From: Hymenoscyphus infarciens
Lineage: Eukaryota; Ascomycota; Leotiomycetes; Helotiales; Helotiaceae
Assembly (NCBI GenBank): GCA_001414345.1
Contig: LLCB01000166.1
Coordinates: 60,651 to 124,650, forward strand
Direction of reading: 5' to 3'
Length of the DNA: 64,000 nt
Part shown: positions 12,181 through 23,230 of the stretch, piece after piece
Layout: every line of letters begins with the position of its first letter
How positions within the stretch are numbered: the stretch's first letter is position 1
Notes under the pieces: model-generated
The model's database searches: none
The model's input: only the letters and a program-made list of their open reading frames with translations
Told to the model about the DNA's origin: nothing
Position numbers and translations under genes: made by a program

Positions 12181-13860
12181 CTTTACTACCAACTAGCGAG
12201 GGTTTTAAGACGGGGTTGAATCCGGTTCAACCCCGACTCAAGGTGATTTAGACCGATTCTAGAAGCGTGTTCGAGCTAGTTTATAAACTAGATTAAAGCA
12301 GTTTAAAATGATTTAAGAACTAGGTTTAACATGCTTTGAAACCGACTTAAGATGATTTATAGTAGTAAAACCCGACTTGTTTCAGCGAGTTGAACCGGGT
12401 TATGAACCGGGTTAGGTGAGTTAAGTTAGTGTCGGACCTGCCTTGAACTAGTTTAACTTAGTTCTAGACCTACCTTAAACTAGTAGTAACTTAGTATTAG
12501 AGTAGCGTTAAATTAGTACTAAAAACTATTTATCACTTAAGAATATATATAAAAAAAGACTAGAATCACGTGATCAGGCGTATATTACGTAGCTACACTA
12601 CTCTTATACAACATGCCCTGGTTCCCGTCGTCGAATGCCCGAGTCCTGCTTCTACTAATTCCACTAATTCCACCGATTATTCCACTGGATGTTCCACCGA
12701 CCCAAATGACGTCATCCCTGTATGTATGCCTCGATTTGATTGGTTAGATCGGTCGGTCGGTCAGTTAGTCGGTCGGTCGGTCGGAAACTATAAGGCACGT
12801 ACGTTAGTTTAAGAAGTAAGAGTAGAAACAGTACGTACTATAAAAGCGATAGTGACAGCGATAGCGACAGCGATGACGTAGATGATAAATCCGAGGCTTC
12901 TGATTCGCTTTGCTGAAAGTCTGACTATAAAATATGCTTAAATCGTTGAAAAAGAAGGGTTATTGTTCAACGACGTAGAATTAACCAGGGTAGCGAACGC
13001 GACGAATACGACGTGGATTATAATACTAATAAGTAGCCTAATGCTAAGTAATAAATGCAATGCGATGGTCAAAGAGAGTTATTGTCGTCGTCGTTGTTAA
13101 AGTAAAGTGTCGAAGTCGAAGATGTCAAAGTTAAAGTCGAAGTCGAAGTCGAAGTCGAAGTCGAAGTCGAAGTCGAAGGTGGGGGTAGCCCGTGTATACA
13201 CTAAGCCTACTACGTAGCTAGTTATACGTAGCACACTGTGTTTAGCAAGAGCGACCCTGGTATAAAAGCTACGCCCTACCATATGACCTACTTTAGTCAT
13301 GTGACTTACTAAATTTATACGCTAATAGCCCTAAATTTAAGGACTACTAGAATATAAAAATTATATAGGGTTTATATATAAAAAGCCGCTTAAATCGCCT
13401 TTAAAAAAAAACACTCTCTCTAGACTTTTTATTTTTTCTTCTAAGTACTTTATTTTAGACATATTTTTTAAACTAAGTTAAGAGCTAGATTATAAGTTAG
13501 TTTCTAATTTTAAATCGTTTTATAAATCGGTTTCTTACTTTGAATCGTTTTATAAATCGGCTTAAATTACCTTAAATCGTTTTGAATTGTTTTATAAATC
13601 GGCTTAAATTCCCTTAAATCGTTTTATAAATCGGTTTCTTACTTTAAATCGTTTTATAAATCGGCTTAAATTCCCTTAAATCGTTTTATAAATCAGTTTC
13701 TTACCTTAAATCGTTTTATAAATCAGCTTAAATTACTTTAAATCGTTTTATAAAACGTATTAGAGCTACTTTAAGAAATAACTTATATCTTAAACTAGTA
13801 TTAAACCGGTATTAAGTCTAAGTTAATACTAGCTCAAAACCCTAGTAGAGGGCATATAAG
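12181..13860 (-). mobile_element. Type A non-autonomous element, complete copy inside the Gypsy element
   Basis: This is a 1680-bp reverse-orientation copy with TA at 12179-12180 and 13861-13862. The ends are CTTTACTACCAACTAGCGAG and, on the right, CCCTAGTAGAGGGCATATAAG. It has a TCGG tetranucleotide run at about 12750-12785 and a CGAAGT hexanucleotide run at 13135-13180. Among the type A copies it keeps the most CpG, so it is the least RIP-altered. Confidence 0.8.
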
Positions 13861-13862
13861 TA

Positions 13863-14420
13863 GTTATAGCATATATATTAGTTATTAGATACTAATTAAG
13901 GTCTTTTAGCCTTTCTACTTAATTTAGTAATAGAGAGACTACTATCCCTTCTTACTAGCTAGTATTTCTTCGACCTTCTATTCTTCTTCTTTGTTTATAA
14001 TAATCAGTAGAGGTAGTATAACTACCTATCCTAGTAAGAGATCGTCTATAGCCTTATATAACTTCTTAAGAGTAAAGATAAAGTAAACTTTAATAAAAGC
14101 TAGTAGTTATAATTAGAAAGTAGAACCTACTTTCTTAAGAATCTTAAAAGAGCTAGCTATCTAGTAGTCTAGCTTTAGTTGTTAAGTTATCTAGTCTTTT
14201 GTTATAATAAAGACTATATCTCTTACTCTAAAATTAATATCTCGTTTATATTTATTTATATCTTATTCCTTCTTTTATTAAGCTTTTAATATATTTGCTT
14301 AGCTAACGTCTAAGACCTTCTAGATTGTTTTTATAACTACTATAGCCTCTTCTTATAATAGCTATTCTTTTATATTAGCTAGTTCTAGTATTTACTAGTT
14401 AAATAAGGTTCTTAGTACTA
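13863..14420 (-). pseudogene. Gypsy integrase C-terminal fragment
   Basis: The minus strand reads RDINFRVRDIVFIITKD, LKLDYxIASSFKILKKVGS and LLAFIKVYFIFTLKKLYKA. This fits the integrase tail of Ty3/Gypsy elements (…F.VGD.V.L…, …KL….GPF.I…G……LP….HPVFH.S.L). Stops are frequent. It lies between the type A and type B insertions. Confidence 0.7.
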
Positions 14421-14422
14421 TA

Positions 14423-15993
14423 CTGCCGAACCGCTATTTACTCAACTCTGGTTCGACTCTGGTTCGACTCTGGTTCGACTCCGGTTCGACTCTGGTTCGA
14501 CTCTGGTTCGACTCCGGTTCGACTCCGGTTCGACTCCGGTTCGACTCCGGTTCAGCTCCGGTTCGACTCCGGTTCGGCTCCGATTCGAATCAAGGTTAAC
14601 CTAGGATCGGATTATGTTCTAAGCAGCTTAGAACTAGTTCAGAACCAGAGCCAAATTAGTTTCTTCATCTATAACACCTTAAACGCATCTAATTCAGAGT
14701 CGACTTTAGTTCTAAACTAGTTCAAAACCAGTAGAACTAGCTTAGAACTAGTTTTAAGCTAGTTTTAAGCTAGTATTGAAAAAGAATTAAAAGAGCTTAA
14801 AAAAGGACTTGAATTTTAAAATCACGTAAAAAGGTGTATATTACAGGGTGTAGCTACACTACTCTTATATAATATGTCTAAATACCTAGGTCCTACTTCT
14901 ACTAATTCCACCAATTCCACCGATTATTCCACTGATTGTTCCACTAATTATTCTACCGATTATTCCACCGATTATTCCACCGATTATTCCACCGATTATT
15001 CTACTAACCTAAATAACGTTATCCCTTTATATATACCTCGATGTAATTAGTTAGATCGGTTAGTCGGTCAGTCGGTTAGTCGGAAACTATAAGGCACGCA
15101 CGTTAGTTTAGGAAGTAAGAGTAGAAATAGTATATACTATAAAAGCGACAGCGACAGCGACAGCGATAGCGATAACGTAGATAACAAATCCAATACTTCT
15201 AATTCGCTAGGTAACTAATTCAGGGCTTCTTATTCGCTCTACTAAAAGTCCGACCATGAAATGTGCCTATACTAGCTGATATTATTCGACAACGTGGAAT
15301 TAACCAGGGTAGCGAATGCGACGAAGACGACGTCGATTACAATGCCGACTAGCGGTCTAATGCCGAGTAAGGAATACGATACGATAGCGATATTAATAGA
15401 TAGTTATCGTCGTCGTCGTCGTCGTCGAAGTGTCGAAGTATTAAAGTATCGAAGTCGTCAAAGTCGAAGTCGAAGTCGAAGGTGGGGGTAGCCCGTGCAC
15501 TAGGTCTTAGCAGTTACGTAGCTACGTAGCGCACCGTGTTCGGCAAGAGCGACCCTAGTACGAAAGCCACGCCCTACTATATAACCTACTTTAGTTACGT
15601 AACTTCTGTTTTTTATAAGCTAGTAGCCCTATTTATAAGGATTATTAATATAGAATTACTAATTAAAGTTTATATATAAAAAGCCGCTTAAATCGCTTTT
15701 AAAAAAAAAACACTCTCTCTAGACTTTTTATTTTTTCTTCTAAGTACTTTATTTTAGACATATTTTTTAAACTAAGTTAAGAGCTAGATTATAAGTTAGT
15801 TTATAATTCTAAATCGTTTTATAAATTAAGTTAAATTACCTTAAATCGTTTTATAAATCGGTTTCTTACTTTAAATCGTTTTATAAAACGTATTAGAGCT
15901 ATTTCAAGAAATAACTAATATCTTAAACCGGTATTAAACCGGTATTAAGTCTAAGTTAATACTAGCTCAAAACCCTAGTAGAGAGCATATAAG
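14423..15993 (-). mobile_element. Type B/A hybrid element inside the Gypsy element
   Basis: This is a 1571-bp copy with TA at 14421-14422 and 15994-15995. Its left end is of type B (CTGCCGAACCGCTATTTACT, then an 11-bp CTGGTTCGACT repeat at 14450-14590). Its right end is of type A (CCCTAGTAGAGAGCATATAAG preceded by TTTATAAATCGG repeats). The core is the common one. It sits between the gag and integrase parts of the Gypsy relic. Confidence 0.75.
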
Positions 15994-15995
15994 TA

Positions 15996-16884
15996 GTTGT
16001 TTATAGTAGAGGCGTTAGAGCGTCTAAGAAGCTAGTAGACGTAGAAGTAGGCGTATATAAGTTCGAGGTAGGAGGAAAGTTTATTACTTATACTTTTTAA
16101 GAAGCGAGATTTTAGAGGTTGCTATCGACACTGCTCGTAAGATTATAAAAGGAGTTTATATCTCTCTTAGCTTAGAACTTAGTAATAATAAGAGATTAAC
16201 GTAGTATAAGAGTTAACTTATTCTATAAGTCTTCTACCTAGTCTTATTAGAGTACTTTAGCTTTATCTATAAGTCGTTAGAACTTAGCGTAGAAGTCGTA
16301 GAAAGTTTCTATCTTTAATATAATAAGGTCTTAATATTAGATATAAGCTTCTTAGTATAATTAAGAGCTAATAGTAATGTTTTAGAAGTAAGTTAAAAGT
16401 ACTAGCTATATTCGAAGTATTTACTTTAAGTTTATAAACTTTACTTATTAATAAGGTTATTACTTTAAGGATTTATTATAAGATAGAGTTAGATAAAAGT
16501 GATTTAGAGATCTTATACTATAAGAAACTAGTAGTTACTTTAGTAGAAGGAGGTAGAGGTGGTAGTATAGTAATAGCTAGTATATATGTTTTTACGAGTC
16601 AAGTTCTTAAGCTAGATTAGGATATAATATTAATAGAAAAGAGAAGAGGGATTAGCTCTACTAACTTTAAAGTAAGGTAGAATAGTTCTTAAGTTAATAG
16701 GTTACCTTTAAAGGACTTAACATAGCTAATAGAAGAACGCTAGACCTTACTACTTAACATAAATAGATTAGGCTTTATAAAGAAGGATAGTAAATTTAGT
16801 AGATTTAATATAAGTAAATATATATATTATTATTAAAATATTAGTAAAAGCCTTCTTAGGTAAAGAGGGAGAGTTTAGTTTTAG
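15996..16884 (-). pseudogene. Gypsy gag fragment
   Basis: The minus strand at about 16140-16330 reads ETFYDFYAKFxRLIDKAKV, then VEDLxNKLTLILR and SLIITKF (x marks a stop codon). This resembles the retrotransposon gag helical domain. Stops are numerous. The segment abuts the right LTR, as the 5' part of a minus-strand element should. Confidence 0.6.
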
Positions 16885-17075
16885 TATAATAGCTCTCTAT
16901 AAATATATAAAGAGAGTGCTTATAGAATAGTATCTAATATTAAGGAAAACTAAACTAAAGAGAAAAGCGAAGAGTATAAGCACTCTAGCTTTATTTATAT
17001 ATATTAAGCGAAGCCTCGGCAAAGCCTCGGAACAACCTGGTCACGTGAGTGACGTATATGACTAGGACTGTCATA
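16885..17075 (-). repeat. Gypsy 5' LTR (191 bp), less decayed
   Basis: It is the partner of 11819-12009. It keeps GTCACGTGAGTGACGT and CCTCGG tracts that are TpA-rich in the left copy. Right flank CTTAT is the target duplication. Confidence 0.85.
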
Positions 17076-17080
17076 CTTAT

Positions 17081-18552
17081 AGACTAATATATCCTAGTCT
17101 ATTATATAAGTATAGTTTATTTATATTTTTATACTTTATTATATTAAGTATAATATTACTTAATATAGTGTTTTTATATCTAAGAGGAATAATATCTAAA
17201 TAATATAAGTTATCTATCTTATTACCTTTAGTTATAAGCTTATTTATTTTATTATCTTTAATATAGTAGTTATTAAAAGTAAATATAGTATAGGAATTTA
17301 CTAATTTACTTTAACTTATTAGGTTATAGCCTAGCTTAAATATATATAAACAGTTTTTAAGTATAAAAGACTTAATAATATTATTATCTTTAAACCTAAT
17401 ATAAATAAAACTAACTCTCTTAATACTAATTATTTTTACTTTATTTTACTTAACTAGTTTATTACTAGGCTTATAATCTATAAAATAGAGCTTATTATAT
17501 ATTATATATTTTATAGTAGTAGTATCTAGTATAAAATTAGATTTATTATCTATAAAGTTAAAAGTAGTAGTAGTAAGAACCTATTTAGTAGTAAGAACCT
17601 ATTTAGCTTATCTAGTATTTAGAGTTTTTATTTTTAGTATTATTTACTTTAAAGTCTAGATTATCTAGGCTAATATTATCCTCTCTATTATTAATAACTT
17701 AAGTATTATTATAATTAAAGTTAGTAAACATAATATTAATATTTATATCTCTTTTATCTTAAGATAAGCTCTTTTCTTCTCTTTCTTTATTAAGGCTAGC
17801 TCTAAATATACCCTTTTTAAATATAAAGCTTTTAAGTGCTTTTTATAGATTAAGGTAATAATACTTATTTATAAAGTATATAACCTACTTATAATAGGTA
17901 TAGTATTTCCCTTTTATAATCTTATAAAGCTTCTTTCCTTTATAGTTTTTATAAGGTATAGAGCTTATAAAAGCTTCTTCTTTTTTAGACTCTTATCTTT
18001 TAGACTTGTTTATAAGATTAGAGAATAAGTTCTCTATAGTATAAGTATTAATATTATTTTATAAGGATTAAGTTATATTAGATATAATATTCTTATAATC
18101 TTTACTTAGATTATTAAGTACCTAAGCTATAACTACCTATTTAAGTAGTTCTATACTTTTAGCTCTTAATTAATTACTAAGTTATTTAACCTTATTAAGG
18201 TATTCTTCTATAAAAGAGAACCTCTCTAAAGAGGTATTAAAGAACTCTTTATATAGTATAAATTTAGAAGAGAATTCTTTAAGACTATAGAGGTTCTTAA
18301 GTATGTCTTAAGCTACTTTAGTATTATTCTTATCTTAAATTTATAAAAGTAGGCTATCTTTTATAAGTAATATTATATTACTTAATATTTTATATTCTTA
18401 TTTAAGGTTGCTTTTAATATAAGATATAATTAATTTAATTTATCCTTCCTTAGTAAGAAAAGCTTTAGTATATATAGCCTAGACTTTATAATTTATAGAG
18501 CTCTTAAGCTTTTAAATACTTATATATTTATTATAAGAAGGTATTACTACTA
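17081..18552 (-). pseudogene. Copia gag to GAG-pre-integrase fragment
   Basis: This is the minus-strand decayed polyprotein of the Copia element. It has a gag-like region, a zinc knuckle (about 17880-17925) in which the cysteine and histidine codons read TAT, protease-like sequence, and then the pre-integrase motif at the very end. It is broken off exactly where the Gypsy LTR begins. Confidence 0.7.
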
Positions 18553-18904
18553 TATAAGAATAGTTATATAATAAAGTAGTTAAGAAGTAAATATATATAA
18601 ATTATATATATATATAAATATATAGGTATATATATATATATATCTTATTTTTATCTTTTTAGTATACTAAAGGCTTTCTTATATAGACTAAAAGCTTAGT
18701 AGTCTTAGTACGTGGAACTAGGTATAGAATTAGGTCTATAGTATATAATATCTACTAAGGTAGTAAACTTCTACTAATCTAGTGATTTCTTTATACTTTT
18801 AGAATAAAGAGCTAAAATAAAGGATCCTTTATTTTAGGTCTATATATTAATACGTTACTTTAGAGCGCTCTTAATATGTTATAGACATATAGTTATATAA
18901 TATA
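18553..18904 (-). repeat. Copia 5' LTR (352 bp), strongly decayed
   Basis: On the plus strand it begins TATAAGAATAGTTATA and ends AGTTATATAATATA. It is the same length as 10910-11261 and almost all differences are TpA in this copy. Inside the element, next to it, TAGTAGTAATACC (minus strand) is a possible primer-binding site, RIP-altered. Confidence 0.85.
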
Positions 18905-20600
18905 CTTATTAGGCTTACTAAATAGGCCTATATAAGATTAAGTACGCAATCCTAGATAGCTTATAGTATAAGTTATAAATTATTTATAATAATTTTATTA
19001 TCTTAGATTTAAATACTTTAAATCCTTAACTTACTAATCTTATATTATTATATATATTATACACCTCTTTCTCCTCTCTTTTATATTCTATATTCCTACT
19101 TATATTCTACTAATTTAGCCTATTTAAAAAGCCTAGAATTAAGCTCTCTATTTTTTATTAAGATAATAGCTTATACTATTAAGAGAATGTTCTATTTAAA
19201 GAGAACGAATATATAAGAGAAGAGTTATAACTAGTTCTTAGAAGTTTTTAATATAATATTAAGCTAGAAGATAGTAAATCATATATATAAGAGGTTTATA
19301 CATCGGTTTTATAAGTGTAGAGAGTATAAGAGATAATTAACATATTATTAGCTATTAATTTACTATCTAATTTATATATAAAGTAATAAAAAGTCATAAA
19401 TTAGAGATAAAAAGAGATAGTTTTAGATAGAGTAGCTTATATCTTAAAAGCGCATAGTTTTTCTTTCTCGTAGAGAAGAGTATATAAAAAGTTAGTATAT
19501 ATCTCTCTTTATTTCTATATATATTTAAAGATTATTTAGCTTATAGTATATATATTAGTATATATCCTAGTATATATTCTTAGTAGATAGTACTAAGTAC
19601 TAAGTATTAGTATTAGATAGTATAGATAAAAGATATTTTGAAGTTTTATATCTCTAGAGGTCTAAATCTTTTTTTAGTAGTATATATCCTATTTATATAT
19701 ATACTAAGATATACGAGGTTAAGCGAAGAATTTATATCACTTTTGAATATATATACTAAACACTAGTATATATATAGAATTAGTATATATATATATATAT
19801 ATATATTATCTTATGATTTTTAGTAGTATATATCCTAGATATATACGAGCTAGACAGGCTCTAACTCTTTTTAATAAGAGAGTTGAGTATATTTACGTAC
19901 GTATAATAGAAGCTATTAAGTATTAGAAGCTTATTACTTTTTTAATTATTTATATATAAGATAAACTTAAGTCTATATTTTAATTCTTAATACTTTAATA
20001 CTTACTTTATATTATTTATATAACCTTTCTATAGTCGAAGTAAGATAGAAACTAAAGAAGAATTATAATAGTACGCTATTCTAAATTGCCGGTATTCGTA
20101 AAACTAGTATTTATAAAACTACTAATACTTATATAATCGAAGGTACTAAAAGAATTAAGGTTTAGATATTATATATTTAGCTTTATAGTTCTTATTATTT
20201 AGTATTAGCTATATTAGATAGAGCTCGGTTATTATTATTATTAGAACTTAGTATTTATATATATTATTCTATCTTAAACGTACTTCTATATACTTCTTTA
20301 GTAGTAGTATATATTTCGTACTATTATAAGAATATATAGAAGATAGTTTAGAAGTATAGCGAGATATATAGATATTAAGCTTTAAAGAATATATAGAATA
20401 AAAGAGTAGATAAGGCCTAGGTAGTAAATATAAAGAATATAAGAATATTAAAGAGTTAGAAACTAAAATAGAAGCCTATTTTTAAATAGCTTTTAGAGAA
20501 TATTACTAGAATAGAAGATAATAAAATCTAAGTATAAAGTATATATAAATAAAATAGTTAGTAGTTTTTTATTAATTTATTTCTATTTAATGTCTATTTT
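18905..20600. other. AT-rich RIP-decayed sequence, unclassified
   Basis: No intact frame and no domain that I can name. There are runs of TATATA and many stops. It could hold one or more old transposons. Confidence 0.5.
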
Positions 20601-20610
20601 AGAGATAAAA

Positions 20611-20674
20611 TCGACGTATTACTAGTTTCGACGTATTACTAGTTTCGACGTATTACTAGTTTCGACGTATTACT
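20611..20674. repeat. 17-bp tandem repeat, 3.8 units
   Basis: TCGACGTATTACTAGTT repeats perfectly at 20611, 20628 and 20645, with a partial fourth unit at 20662. Confidence 0.9.
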
Positions 20675-20678
20675 ATCT

Positions 20679-20710
20679 CTTACCTAGAGAGCACGTGTCT
20701 TCTAGGTAAG
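20679..20710. repeat. 10-bp hairpin with a CACGTG-containing loop
   Basis: CTTACCTAGA (20679-20688) and TCTAGGTAAG (20701-20710) are perfect inverted repeats. The 12-base loop is GAGCACGTGTCT. It lies directly after the 17-bp tandem repeat and about 250 bp before the decayed transcription-factor gene. Confidence 0.75.
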
Positions 20711-20957
20711 TGTAGAGTCGAACGATTATAGTATTATTATAATTTCGAAAAAATCCCTACACCGTACCTCGCTTATATTATACTAAGCGAAACAGAGGTA
20801 ACTCGTGTATTAAGCTATAAGAGGTTAGTTCTTAAATACTACTAGTAACTCGAATAGAATAGTAATTACTTAGTAAATCCAACGAGTCCGCGTAAGAATA
20901 GTATATCTTATTAATAGTATCTTATATTAGTCTCTATCTAATATAGATTAGAGTATT

Positions 20958-22400
20958 ATAGTCAACGTAGGTAGGCGATCTAAGAGGTATACGATATACT
21001 GGAAAAGGCGTATAAAATATAATAGAGCTTCGTATCTTAAGTATAGCGGACGGCGGAAGATTTCTTAAAAGCAATCCCACTTGTTTATAGTACTAGAAGA
21101 GTAGTCTCGAATACGACAGCCTTAGAGCTATCACGTTTATCGTAGAAAAGGTCGTCGTATCTCAACGAAGCACGAAAGTTAGCGCGAGAAACTCTAGTAT
21201 AGAATTCTTATATTATTATATCTCTCAAGTGTTATTACGTAGTAGTAATGAATTTGAGGTTTATATTTGCTATGTTTTAAAGTATCTACGTCGCGGCGGT
21301 TTAATTGAATTAGCTATAAGAAATATTAAACACGTTTATATTATACTAGATCGAGCTACTATCTACTATTAAGCTATCTTAAGCTTTACTATAATTTTCT
21401 TCGAGACGTAGTATTACTAAGCTTATACTACTCGCCTAGGGTTTGCTATATATAGCAGAGTACTTTAGCGAGTTAACTAAGCCTTATTAGACTCGGTATA
21501 TAATACTAACGATAATCTAATCTACTCGGTCGTTACTCTTAGAATCCTAGAGGTGTTCGTCTCTATAGAGGCGGGGAATTATCTAAAGTATATAGCCGGA
21601 CTTGAACGACTTCTTACTCTCCGAGACAATAGCTTACTAATTTCTTATAAATCATCGGAACTATATAGAAGCTTACGATAGATAATTCTCCTCGCAGTAC
21701 TACGATTAAGAAAAGCGTCGCTTTTTACTTAGTCTAAATAGAAGAAATAATTTATTAATTCGACGGACGAGTTAGAATAGTAGAAGCTTTTCGATATCTT
21801 AGTAGACTATATAGTTATAATCTCTCGTCGCGATTAGATACTACGTAACTCTTATATACTTTCTAAGATACGTAAACAAGGCGCTAATAAGCTTAAGTAA
21901 GATGCTCTATCTTTGCTAGCGTAACTATTCTCTTAGAAAAAACAATAGAATAGTAATAAGAAACATATAGTTACTAAATCTCCTATAACCTATAACTAAC
22001 TTAACTAATTACTAACGCATCTCCGAGAAGGTCTATTACTATTCGCTATAACTCTAGAACACTTAACTAAGTCTATCGCGAGTATAAGAATACTCTATAA
22101 TATAGCCGTTATCTACGTTCTCTAAATCCTCGCTCTTCTCACCTTATCTCTCTCTAAACACCTACTCTACGAATCGCCAGCTATATTACTACTAACTATA
22201 TAGTTATCACTTATAGAAGAGGAAAATTTTCTCTACGATCTACTCTATTTTCAAAACATCTAGTTATATTCTCCTATTATTACCTAACACTTTTAAACTC
22301 TTATCTCCTCGCGTAAAAAGCTCTAATCCTCGATATCTACCGTAGTATTCTCTACTATATTTCTAGTACTTAAAAGACATTATCGTTAGTTCTCTACTAA
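20958..22400 (+). pseudogene. RIP-destroyed Zn2Cys6-type transcription factor gene
   Basis: The start codon appears as ATA at 20958. It is followed by VNVGRRSKRYTIYWKRRIKY, which looks like a Zn2Cys6 cluster (SKGCxxCxKRRIKC) whose cysteine codons became TAT/TAC. The second half of the cluster is not clearly recognisable. From 21241 to about 22320 a single frame runs without indels. It is interrupted only by nonsense substitutions at positions compatible with Q or W codons. Text such as AGNYLKYIAGLERLLTLRD and SSELYRSLRxIILLAVLR (x marks a stop codon) resembles the middle region of fungal C6 regulators. The frame changes between 21060 and 21240, which may be introns or small indels. Such genes usually regulate secondary metabolism or nutrient use; no target can be named. 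It cannot make a functional protein. Confidence 0.6.
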
Positions 22401-23230
22401 GCTTATACTACTATTTAGATTAAGCTCGATAGTAAGAACTCTATAGTAGAACGCTAGATATTAAGGTTATTAGCTAAGAAAAATCTAATTCTTAATTAGA
22501 CTTTAGAGATTTTAGTAAGGTAGTTTTATAGTTTATAAAAAGAAAGAAGTATAATTTAGACGTATTTGTTTTAGGTTTCCTTTGTTAATAGACGAAGTTT
22601 CTAATTTAGCTATTACTATATCCGTAGAATACTTAGAAGAACCTTATAAGAAAGGTATAATAACTATAATAAAGTGAGATTTTAACGTAACTAATTGCTT
22701 TATTTATAGAAAGTTCTAGAATACTCTTTTTTACTTATAATAAGTGTTTATAGAAGAAAGAAAGCTTTAGAAGTTTATATTTAATCTATTAAAGATTTTT
22801 TATATATAACTAGTATTTTAGTATAGTTTATTAAACTTTTCCTAGGTCTTAGCTCTTTCTCTTAATTTCTACGTTTTTTAAGAGAATAACTAAACGTAGA
22901 GTAGCTCTCTTCTTCTTTTATATAGTAGTATAACTCGTATATCTAATTAGAACGAGAGGCTATACCTGTTTAGCTATACGTATATAACGACTATAGCTAC
23001 GAGATAGACGCTTATATAGTAATAATCTTCTAAGTCTTACTTAGAATCTATTTCTAGTTTAGATTTCTAATTATTCTCGAGCTTTTATCTTTAATAGTAT
23101 AAGAAGAGACTCTACGGCGTTAAAGAGTTATATTTAGCTATTCTTAGTTAGTATATTTCCTAGTCTATCTATATCTATAGGATTATAGAAAAGGTATCAC
23201 AACCGGAGAAAGCCCGTTTCTAACCCGTGA
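22401..23230. other. Right margin of the RIP block
   Basis: This is AT-rich sequence with an undefined decayed frame at about 22560-22690 (visible FRFPLLIDEVSNLAIT and SVEYLEEPYKKG), which I cannot assign to a family. The TpA-rich composition ends between about 23170 and 23260. Confidence 0.45.

Larger units (their letters stand above)
11819..17075 (-). mobile_element. Gypsy-type LTR element inserted in the Copia integrase, with target duplication CTTAT
   Basis: Two 191-bp LTRs (11819-12009 and 16885-17075) begin TATAAC/TATAAT and end ATTATA/GTCATA. The 5-bp duplication CTTAT is at 11814-11818 and 17076-17080. The minus strand carries gag-like text (15996-16880, e.g. FYDFYAKF and NKLTLILR) and the integrase C-terminal part (13863-14420, e.g. 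RDINFRVRDIVFI and SSFKILKKVGS). A purine run (AAAGAGAGGG) beside the left LTR fits a 3' polypurine tract in minus orientation. Reverse transcriptase, RNase H and the integrase core are absent. Two A/B elements sit inside. Confidence 0.8.
10910..18904 (-). mobile_element. Copia-type LTR retrotransposon, internally deleted and split by a Gypsy element
   Basis: The element is bounded by two 352-bp direct repeats (10910-11261 and 18553-18904). On the minus strand the order is 5' LTR (right), gag (18550 to about 17800), a CCHC knuckle (about 17880-17925, visible as KGKYYTYYK, decayed), then protease-like sequence. It continues into a GAG-pre-integrase ending LYLYNRLGYISL (family form LWHRRLGHIS) at 17081. 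It resumes at 11813 (LNKIINIIKGYNN) with integrase text such as KYFITFLDKYSR and LVERINRT. A purine run (AAGGAGAAG) abuts the left LTR, as a polypurine tract should for minus orientation. No reverse transcriptase is present between integrase and the 3' LTR. No matching target duplication flanks it (GATAC left, CTTAT right). Confidence 0.8.

Noticed and set aside
15294..15491. 65-codon ORF with an Arg-rich tail
   Set aside because: It lies in the A/B element core and the Arg run comes from a GTC/CGA microsatellite; no sister copy keeps the frame.
18553..18909. TSD for the Copia element formed by ATAC near both outer ends
   Set aside because: It would require the two LTRs to end at different bases; equal 352-bp LTRs and the adjacent polypurine tract argue for the stated ends without a TSD.
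1..23200. CRISPR-like or centromere-like array in the AT-rich region
   Set aside because: The repeats are element termini and microsatellites with element ends and target duplications; no regular spacer structure is present, and no centromere claim can be made from sequence alone.
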